Below are positions 1 to 5,165 of a stretch of DNA of 7,395 nucleotides, piece after piece (position 1 is the first letter of the stretch; each line of letters begins with the position of its first letter). The notes beneath the pieces are model-generated. The model saw only the letters and a program-made list of their open reading frames with translations, ran no database searches and was not told the DNA's origin. This DNA comes from an uncultured Eubacteriales bacterium (GTDB taxonomy: Bacteria > Bacillota > Clostridia > Lachnospirales > Bianqueaceae), in NCBI GenBank assembly GCA_902493345.1, contig CABUPM010000099.1, positions 1 through 7,395 on the forward strand, in the 5' to 3' direction. The position numbers and the translations under genes are program-made.

Positions 1-127
1 ACTTAAACATGACCAGATATATCAGGGGCAGGGCGATTACAAAATACAGCTGCCAGTGCCTGCGGATGTTCTTCCACATGATGGCCCCCTTCGTCTTCCG
101 AATCGGCTTTTCTTTCTTTACCGCCAT
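1..127 (-). CDS. Sugar ABC transporter permease, LplB/YtcP-like (N-terminal 42 residues only)
   Basis: This is the 5' end of a gene that runs off the left edge. It reads as a Lys/Arg-rich cytoplasmic leader (MAVKKEKPIRKTKG), then WKNIRRHWQLYF and the first half of a hydrophobic helix, VIALPLIYLVMFK. A basic leader followed by 'WQLY...P..YL..FK' is typical of the LplB/YtcP class of carbohydrate ABC permeases, inner-membrane subunits that import oligosaccharides with a lipoprotein binding protein. The chosen ATG at 127 has AAAGGAG at 140-146, with a rather long 12-nt gap. An alternative ATG at 79 (residue 17) has GGGGG about 5 nt upstream and would lose only the basic leader. The gene has its own promoter and lies behind the terminator of the preceding operon, so it is a separate transcription unit. 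Family assignment rests on 42 residues, so the substrate cannot be named. Confidence 0.72.
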   Translation of the reverse strand, partial: MAVKKEKPIRKTKGAIMWKNIRRHWQLYFVIALPLIYLVMFK

Positions 128-176
128 TAAATTCGTTTTCTCCTTTCCGCTCTCAGAGCAATAAATTGATGCCTTT

Positions 177-205
177 ACTATACTCTGAAGCCTTCTATCA
201 GACAA
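177..205 (-). promoter_or_regulatory. Sigma-A-type promoter for the ABC permease gene
   Basis: On the minus strand a -35 box TTGTCT (205-200) and a -10 box TATAGT (182-177) are separated by exactly 17 bases. They match the TTGACA/TATAAT consensus at 4/6 and 5/6 positions. Transcription would begin near 170, giving a leader of about 40-45 nt before the ATG at 127. The position between the operon terminator (291-326) and the permease start fits an independent transcription unit. Confidence 0.65.
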
Positions 206-218
206 GACACACTTCTGC

Positions 219-231
219 GGAATGCCATTCC
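219..231. promoter_or_regulatory. Perfect 13-bp palindrome, candidate operator
   Basis: GGAATG-C-CATTCC is a perfect inverted repeat with 6-bp arms around one central base. It ends 13 bp upstream of the -35 box of the ABC permease promoter, a usual place for an activator or repressor site. The arms are too short and too closely spaced to form an RNA hairpin, which favours a dimeric DNA-binding protein. No regulator is encoded in the window, so its use is inferred from position and symmetry only. Confidence 0.35.
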
Positions 232-242
232 TTTTCCGGTAT

Positions 243-260
243 CTAAGACGTACATTTTAG
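243..260. promoter_or_regulatory. Imperfect 18-bp palindrome, possible second operator
   Basis: The 18-mer at 243-260 begins CTAA, has GTAC at its centre and ends TTAG. It matches its own reverse complement at 14 of 18 positions. It lies in the intergenic region between the operon terminator and the ABC permease promoter, about 38 bp upstream of the -35 box. An AT-rich site with a symmetric core could bind a regulator, but chance palindromes of this quality are not rare. Confidence 0.2.
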
Positions 261-290
261 AAGGAACCGTACATATCAAAGGATTTACTT

Positions 291-326
291 ACATAAAGAA
301 AAAGCAGGACGCATAAGCATCCTGCT
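291..326 (-). terminator. Rho-independent terminator of the five-gene operon
   Basis: Read on the minus strand, AGCAGGA (326-320) pairs with TCCTGCT (309-303). Two more GC pairs close a short ATAA-type loop after one mismatch. The stem is followed directly by a U-rich run (TTTTCTTT, 302-295). It begins 18 bases after the stop codon of the AlaX-like gene and lies before the ABC permease promoter, so it is the operon's 3' end. Confidence 0.85.
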
Positions 327-330
327 AAAC

Positions 331-348
331 ACTGACCAACCTGTCAGT
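331..348 (-). other. Small hairpin spanning the AlaX-like stop codon
   Basis: On the minus strand ACTGAC (348-343) and GTCAGT (336-331) form a perfect 6-bp stem with a 6-nt loop. The TGA stop (346-344) lies in the 5' arm. It has no U-tract of its own, and its 3' arm ends only 4 nt before the terminator stem at 326. It could protect the 3' end or be an incidental inverted repeat. Confidence 0.4.
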
Positions 349-1504
349 CCTCTTTCTTATATTGTGAGAAAAAGCCTTCGATTGCACTCCATTCGGCGGA
401 TATGGTGCCCTGTACCATCCGTTCACTTCCTCCGCCGCGTGCGTGAAATTGTTCGCGGAGCTTTTGTCCAAGGGGGCGCACATCCTGCGTATGCGATATC
501 AGAATATACCTTCCGTTCTTACCAAACAGAGCGGTGATTCCCTGGTTCCGCTCGGCCAGAAGATTGGCCAGGAATCGAAGATCCTCTCCATCATATTCGA
601 CCGACATCCACAAAAGGCGCTGCGTCTTCGGAACATCTTCCGCCAGCTTCTTCAATAGCTCCTGTGTCAGCCGGACCTTCTCCGCATTCAGTTCTTCCTG
701 TTTCTTCAGAAGCTTTTCTACGGCACTCTGTACGTTTTCCTGCTGCACGGAAAAGAGCACGCCCAGCTGTTCAATCTGGTCCTGTACCATGAACGCCTGT
801 TCCAAGGCCCGTTCTCCGCACAGCATAGAGATTCGGACACCGCCCTTGTAAGTCTGCATCCCCAGAAGACGAATCGTTCCGATCTCGCCAGTATTCTTTA
901 CATGGGGCGCACAGCAGGCACAGCGGTCCAATCCTGGGATCTCAACGATCCGCACATTCTCGGTAAGTTCCAGCTTGCTGCGGTATTCCAGGTGCTGTAA
1001 TTCTTCTGTACCCGGGAAATATGCCCGAATCGGTACATTTTTCCATACAGCCTCATTGGCCTCACGTTCGATCCTCCGCAGTTCTTCTCTGGAAATTACG
1101 CCGTTAATATCGAGAGTGATCCGGTCGCTTCCCATGTGAAATCCTACATTATCGTAACCATAATGGCTATGAATCAGTCCGGAAACGATATGCTCTCCGG
1201 AATGGTTCTGCATCAGAGAAAATCTTCGTTTCCAATCGATCTCACACAGAACTTCCGTACCGGATTCCAATGGATCGCTTGTTTTATGGTAGATCACGCC
1301 ATGCTTTTCCTGTACATCAAGAACGCCAATTCCGCTGATTTTTCCAAGATCGCAGGGCTGACCTCCGCCCTCCGGGAAAAAGACGGTTTGATCCAGCACG
1401 ACCGCATACCCGCCGGATACCGGAGAACACTCCAGAACCCTGGCATGGCAGGTAGACAGGTGGCTGTCCTCATAATACAGCTTTACGGTGGGCTCAGTCT
1501 GCAT
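344..1504 (-). CDS. alaX: AlaX-L-type alanyl-tRNA editing protein with DHHA1 domain
   Basis: A 386-residue free-standing relative of the editing half of alanyl-tRNA synthetase. The family hydrolyses mischarged Ser-tRNA(Ala) or Gly-tRNA(Ala) in the cytosol. Visible landmarks are the N-terminal barrel motif FFPEGGGQP (42-50); the zinc motif HSGEH (H101, H105); the second zinc motif CCAPHVKNTGEIG (C197, H201); YKGGVRISMLCGERAL (219-234); a coiled-coil-like Lys/Glu-rich stretch near 255-290; and a C-terminal DHHA1 domain with ARGGGSERMVQG (355-366). Length and domain order match the long AlaX-L class. There is no aminoacylation domain, so it is not a broken alaS. The usual C-G-T-H form is C-A-P-H here; I recall this variant from clostridial relatives, so the zinc ligands should be intact. 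The ATG overlaps the end of the cyclase gene by 11 nt and lacks a strong Shine-Dalgarno (only GCAGG about 14 nt upstream), suggesting coupled translation. It is the last gene of the operon. Confidence 0.93.
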   Translation of the reverse strand: MQTEPTVKLYYEDSHLSTCHARVLECSPVSGGYAVVLDQTVFFPEGGGQPCDLGKISGIGVLDVQEKHGVIYHKTSDPLESGTEVLCEIDWKRRFSLMQNHSGEHIVSGLIHSHYGYDNVGFHMGSDRITLDINGVISREELRRIEREANEAVWKNVPIRAYFPGTEELQHLEYRSKLELTENVRIVEIPGLDRCACCAPHVKNTGEIGTIRLLGMQTYKGGVRISMLCGERALEQAFMVQDQIEQLGVLFSVQQENVQSAVEKLLKKQEELNAEKVRLTQELLKKLAEDVPKTQRLLWMSVEYDGEDLRFLANLLAERNQGITALFGKNGRYILISHTQDVRPLGQKLREQFHARGGGSERMVQGTISAEWSAIEGFFSQYKKED

Positions 1505-2042
1505 ACAATAATACGGGCCTGCAGGGCGCGCCCTCCGAACCGCCCAGCTTCAGCGGCTGCGCGCAGAGAAATCCCTTTCCATCCGGAGCATTCGTCAGAT
1601 CCACGCCTTCCAGCATTACGACGCCATGTCCCAGAAGCTCACGATGTACATCAGCGTCTCCCATCTTCTGTGTCTCTGTCGCTACAAGACGAATCCCCTT
1701 GCCGGTCAGCACCTTCGCCTGCTCCAGCGTAACCGCTTCCGGTCCGCGGATCAGAAGACGTTCGCACCCTTCCGGAATTCTCTCTTCCCAGCCCTCGCCA
1801 CCGGGAATCACATACGCATCGCCGATGCAGTCCTGCAGATCCATCTGTTCTACCGTCCGTCCATCCGCGATAAAGTGTGCCGGAGCATCTTCATGTGTTC
1901 CATTGTGGGCACACATCCAGAAGCGGGTCAGGTTGCATACCGCTCCCTTAGACATCTCCTTAAGGCGCTCATAACCCGGTGTCGGATCTCCCGGGTACAC
2001 ATGTCCTGAAAAAACTTCCTGCGCAATGTCAATGATTTTCAT
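1494..2042 (-). CDS. Cyclase family protein (kynurenine-formamidase-fold metal-dependent hydrolase)
   Basis: A 182-residue protein of the family that includes KynB N-formylkynurenine formamidase, isatin hydrolase and 'putative cyclases'. The family signature HxGTHxDxPxH is present as HNGTHEDAPAH (H46, H50, D52, H56). The N-terminal YPGDP (16-20) and the C-terminal DVHRELL...MLEGVDL (H133, E145) are also there, so all expected metal ligands and the catalytic His (H56) are visible. AQPLKLGGSEGAPCRPVLLYAD forms the usual C-terminus. It is somewhat shorter than typical KynB (about 200-220 residues) but appears complete. The start overlaps the MutS-B stop as ATGA, and AAAGGAAG (2057-2050) lies 7 nt upstream. 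No tryptophan-degradation gene is nearby, so a kynurenine substrate should not be assumed. The function is an amide, formamide or lactone-type hydrolysis of unknown substrate in the cytosol. Confidence 0.88.
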   Translation of the reverse strand: MKIIDIAQEVFSGHVYPGDPTPGYERLKEMSKGAVCNLTRFWMCAHNGTHEDAPAHFIADGRTVEQMDLQDCIGDAYVIPGGEGWEERIPEGCERLLIRGPEAVTLEQAKVLTGKGIRLVATETQKMGDADVHRELLGHGVVMLEGVDLTNAPDGKGFLCAQPLKLGGSEGAPCRPVLLYAD

Positions 2043-3559
2043 AGTGCCGCTTCCTTTCTCATTACTTCTCTTGCATAACTCGTAAATGCTGGTTCTCCCC
2101 GTTCAATATGATAGCTTGCGTCCACGGTATCTTCATGAACCACCGCTTTTGCCACAAGACTGGAGATCCGGCTGCCGCCAAGCTCCTGATTCATTGCCTC
2201 TGCCCGGCTGGCCAAATCATACAGATGTGTCACCCAGATCCCCTTATATCCGTTTACCTTGCAGGCCGATAGCACAACACGGCTCAGATACAGGTTCTCC
2301 ATAGGCGAGGTTCCGGTAATCGGTTCGTTGCATAGCAGCAGACTCTGAGGGGTAGCTTCTTCCATCCCACGCCGGACAGTCTTCAGCTCCTGTCCGAGTT
2401 TTCCATGCTGTAAAGCTGTATTCTCTTCATGAGAAAATACCGTTACAATCTTATCGACCGGACTGATGGCCGTCTGGCTCGCCGGAACCGGCCACCCCAA
2501 CTGAAACAGCAGCTGAACAGCGCCTACTGTCCGCAAAAACGTTGTCTTACCGCCCTGATTGATTCCTGTCAGAAGGAAGATCTCTCCGCCCTCCGCAAAA
2601 TCTACATCATTGGGGACGGGTTTTCCTGTCTTTTTCAGGAGAGCAAGTACGGGATTGACCATACCCACAGCCCGGAATCCGCGGTGCTCCATCGGGAGAA
2701 TCTGAGGCAGACACAGGGAGACACCGGCCTGGGTCATCCTGGCGCAGTACTCCATCGCTCCCAGATAAAAGATCAGATCCTGATACAAGCCATCCAGCTC
2801 CAGGGTCATTCGGGAGAGAATCTGATAAAATCTTCTTTGATTGAATTTAAGCTCCCCCTCCAACAGCTCTTCCGTCGGGGTCTCCATATCCTTCAGTCCG
2901 GCAAGCTCCCAGGGATGTTCCGGATGTACCATATCCCGCTTGAACTGCAGCAGACCGCCTCTTCCATATTTTTGCTTGTGGATGGCCAGAATCGAAGCCG
3001 AATGGATGTGCAGCTCATCATCCAGATGAAACTCTACGCAGACACTGCCCATCCGTTCCAGTCCGCTGGTTCTCTTAGCCCATTCCGCTGTAAAATTCGG
3101 AGAGAAGTTCTCCCGCAGCTTGTCCTGCAATACGCCGCACAAACGCACAAGTCCCTGCGATACCACACGCTTGTCATCAATTGCCTTCTGCAGTGCTTCC
3201 TGCATGGAAGAGATCTGGATATAAGCCTCCTGCATAATTCCGAACTCTCGAAACGCTTCCGGACCATATTCGCCTTCCATATGCAGATCCTTATAGCGAC
3301 TGACCATCTGAATGCAGGCACACAAAGCCTGCATCTTCTCAATCAGCTCCGGATTGACCGCCAATTCCCGTAGCACATCCCGACGATAGATGATATCCTG
3401 CTCGCTTACTGTCAGATAATTCTTCCAAGTAAATGGCTGTCCTGCTGTATGTCTGGAAAAAACCTCATGCATAAAATCCGTAAGCATCAGATCGTCCAGT
3501 GCTTCTTCAGAGACGACAGCCCTTCTGGATTCATTTTCCATTTCCGTGAGAAATCCCAT
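2039..3559 (-). CDS. MutS-like ATPase, second of a tandem pair (MutS-B)
   Basis: A 506-residue MutS-superfamily protein with only a helical core/clamp-like region (about 1-290) and the C-terminal ABC-type ATPase domain V (about 300-500). Motifs seen: Walker A GINQGGKT (332-339, K338); the SHEENTALQHGKLGQEL segment (376-392), which corresponds to the MutS signature/Q-loop region; a Walker B-like LLLCNEP (407-413) with Asn for Asp but the Glu kept (E412); the H-loop VTHLYD (443-448); and GEPAFTSYA near the end. It lacks the N-terminal mismatch-binding domain with its Phe-x-Glu motif, and it lacks a C-terminal Smr nuclease domain, so it is neither classical MutS1 nor MutS2. The start at 3559 is chosen because a perfect AGGAGG (3571-3566) lies 6 nt upstream. 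A longer in-frame ATG at 3634 would have no such site and would overlap MutS-A by 104 nt. Its exact cellular role is unknown; DNA binding or structural DNA transactions are the likely area. Confidence 0.88.
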   Translation of the reverse strand: MGFLTEMENESRRAVVSEEALDDLMLTDFMHEVFSRHTAGQPFTWKNYLTVSEQDIIYRRDVLRELAVNPELIEKMQALCACIQMVSRYKDLHMEGEYGPEAFREFGIMQEAYIQISSMQEALQKAIDDKRVVSQGLVRLCGVLQDKLRENFSPNFTAEWAKRTSGLERMGSVCVEFHLDDELHIHSASILAIHKQKYGRGGLLQFKRDMVHPEHPWELAGLKDMETPTEELLEGELKFNQRRFYQILSRMTLELDGLYQDLIFYLGAMEYCARMTQAGVSLCLPQILPMEHRGFRAVGMVNPVLALLKKTGKPVPNDVDFAEGGEIFLLTGINQGGKTTFLRTVGAVQLLFQLGWPVPASQTAISPVDKIVTVFSHEENTALQHGKLGQELKTVRRGMEEATPQSLLLCNEPITGTSPMENLYLSRVVLSACKVNGYKGIWVTHLYDLASRAEAMNQELGGSRISSLVAKAVVHEDTVDASYHIERGEPAFTSYAREVMRKEAAL

Positions 3560-5165
3560 GCTGTGCCTCCTCTCTCGTATACATCGTACGGCTGCTTTCC
3601 TTTTCACAGAATTCCGCCGCCTGCCTAAGTCCATTCGAGTCGCCTACCAGGTCCTCCAGCGTGATTCCAAAAGCCTCGGCGGTTTGTCTCGCATAGCTGT
3701 TGCCCAGAGGCTCGCTCTCCCGCAGACGATAGCTGTAGATCATTCCTTCTTTTTCTTGATATCTCGCTTCGGTCACGAGACTGACGAGCCTCGGCTGCAG
3801 CGAATCCGGCAAGGTAGATCTCAGTAGGAAATAAACGTCGTACAGATGGGTTACCATCATGCAGGATACCCGCTTCTCCAAGAATTTTTCTACCAGATCT
3901 CCACAAATGGAGATGGCCTCCACCGGATTGGTGCTGGTAAGCGGTTCGTTGATGAGTGCCAGATCTTCTGACTCCACCTGTTCCAGCATATCCGCAAGGA
4001 TTTTGATCTCCACTCCCATACGTGACGCCGTCATAGCACGATCTTCACCCGCGGAAAAGAGGGTAAAGATCCGTTTTACCGGTCGGAACTCCACAGCTGT
4101 ACCGGGAACCGCGAATCCCAACTGCGCAAGCAGCAGTGTCTGTCCGATTGTCTTCAGATACGACGTCTTGCCGGAATGATTGGCGCCGGTTACGATAACG
4201 GATCCGCCGTCCAGGAGCGCCGCCGGATTGCCTTCCACCTGTCCTGAAGCCAGTACCAGCTCCGGATAAAAGAGCTCCTGCGCATGGAGAAGTCCTTCTC
4301 CAACCTTGGGTATGCAGACGGTGCATCCGCGCTTTTCAAACGCTTCGGCAGTCCGTAGTCCCTCTGCATAGAACGCGAATTCCTCACTCAAGGCGCTCAA
4401 TGCTTCCGCTTGCGGAGCCTCCAGCTTCTTCCAGAGTTCCAGTGCTTTGGTAACCTTGCCCTTCCATTGCTTTTCCAATTGACGGGACAGATACTCTTCA
4501 AAATGCGTACCATAGGCCTCTCTTGTATAGGACATTCTTGGGAAGAGGCTCCTGGTCTCACTCTGGCCGAATCCGGTTCCGATCAGCGGACTCTCCGTCT
4601 GTTCCTGCGAGGTTTCTTCCAGGACGCCCATTTCCAACGGCCTGGCGTCTTCCTGCGTATTGATACCTACTCGCATCCGATGCGGAAAAACGATCATCTC
4701 ATGGTACTGCTTCAATGCTTTACAACAGGACTGATACATCGCAAGTCCGCGGATCTCCTGTATCCACGCCGTTAAGCGCTGCATCCTCGTCGATGAGAAT
4801 CCGCGCGATCCGATTTCATAGATCTTTTCAACGGCTCGGATATAGATCTCCATCCGTCGTCCTGTGTATAGCAGAAGATGCAGACGGTCTCCCGCCTGCT
4901 CCAATTTCCGTGCCTCCTCCGTCAGCGCAGCGAGGTCCCGACTCAGATCCACCAACTCCGACAGAGAGCTTTTCTCGCGAAATTCCTGCAACAGAAGGGA
5001 ACGGGCTGTAATCTCCTCCCCGTCCCAGCATAGATATTGATGCAGAAAAACAATCGCTCTATGTGCGTCCATGGCCGGATCAATACGGTTCAGTAGACGT
5101 TCCATATCCAAATCGTGCAGCGCCTGCTCCTTTTCCGGCATTGTTCCGGTTTTTTCAATCAGCAT
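3531..5165 (-). CDS. MutS-like ATPase, first of a tandem pair (MutS-A)
   Basis: A 544-residue MutS-superfamily ATPase. Residues about 1-290 are mostly helical and charged, resembling the MutS lever/clamp core. The ATPase domain spans about 300-500: Walker A GANHSGKT (327-334, K333), SAGEDRAMTASRMGVEIKIL (371-390), Walker B-like LALINEPLTSTNP (402-414; Asn406 for Asp, Glu407 kept), H-loop VTHLYD (438-443) and SEPLGNSYA (485-493). There is no mismatch-recognition domain and no Smr domain. A Glu/Thr/Ser-rich insert (about 183-207) interrupts the helical half. The protein has an extra C-terminal tail (about 505-544) that MutS-B lacks; it hosts the MutS-B ribosome binding site. The start overlaps the preceding stop as TAATG, with GAGGGGG (5182-5176) 10 nt upstream. 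MutS proteins work as dimers, and the adjacent divergent paralogue suggests an A:B heterodimer (inference). The substrate is unknown. Confidence 0.88.
   Translation of the reverse strand: MLIEKTGTMPEKEQALHDLDMERLLNRIDPAMDAHRAIVFLHQYLCWDGEEITARSLLLQEFREKSSLSELVDLSRDLAALTEEARKLEQAGDRLHLLLYTGRRMEIYIRAVEKIYEIGSRGFSSTRMQRLTAWIQEIRGLAMYQSCCKALKQYHEMIVFPHRMRVGINTQEDARPLEMGVLEETSQEQTESPLIGTGFGQSETRSLFPRMSYTREAYGTHFEEYLSRQLEKQWKGKVTKALELWKKLEAPQAEALSALSEEFAFYAEGLRTAEAFEKRGCTVCIPKVGEGLLHAQELFYPELVLASGQVEGNPAALLDGGSVIVTGANHSGKTSYLKTIGQTLLLAQLGFAVPGTAVEFRPVKRIFTLFSAGEDRAMTASRMGVEIKILADMLEQVESEDLALINEPLTSTNPVEAISICGDLVEKFLEKRVSCMMVTHLYDVYFLLRSTLPDSLQPRLVSLVTEARYQEKEGMIYSYRLRESEPLGNSYARQTAEAFGITLEDLVGDSNGLRQAAEFCEKESSRTMYTREEAQHGISHGNGK
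3566..3571 (-). promoter_or_regulatory. Strong Shine-Dalgarno for MutS-B inside the MutS-A reading frame
   Basis: Consensus AGGAGG lies 6 nt before the ATG at 3559. It is embedded in the MutS-A codons for Glu-Glu-Ala near that protein's C-terminus. It settles the MutS-B start and shows that MutS-B can be translated efficiently even though its start lies 29 nt inside MutS-A. Confidence 0.85.

Noticed and set aside
1136..1732. Plus-strand open frame (198 codons) across the AlaX/cyclase junction
   Set aside because: It is antisense to two well-supported genes, Arg/Pro-rich in its second half as expected of a shadow frame, and has no family motif.
1494..2042. Naming the cyclase-fold gene kynB
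   Set aside because: The metal-site motif is shared by many enzymes with other substrates, and no kynurenine or tryptophan catabolic gene is visible nearby.
2429..3373. Long plus-strand open frame (314 codons) opposite MutS-B
   Set aside because: It lies wholly antisense to a protein with clear MutS ATPase motifs, has no recognisable domain and no convincing ribosome binding site. It is most simply a codon-bias shadow.
3560..3634. N-terminal extension of MutS-B to the ATG at 3634
   Set aside because: The extra 25 residues are Arg-rich and come from an alternate reading of MutS-A codons. The ATG at 3559 has a perfect AGGAGG at ideal spacing.
3531..5165. Classical mismatch repair MutS1 or Smr-containing MutS2
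   Set aside because: At 544 and 506 residues the two proteins are much shorter than MutS1 (about 850) or MutS2 (about 780). They lack the Phe-x-Glu mismatch-binding domain and any Smr domain.
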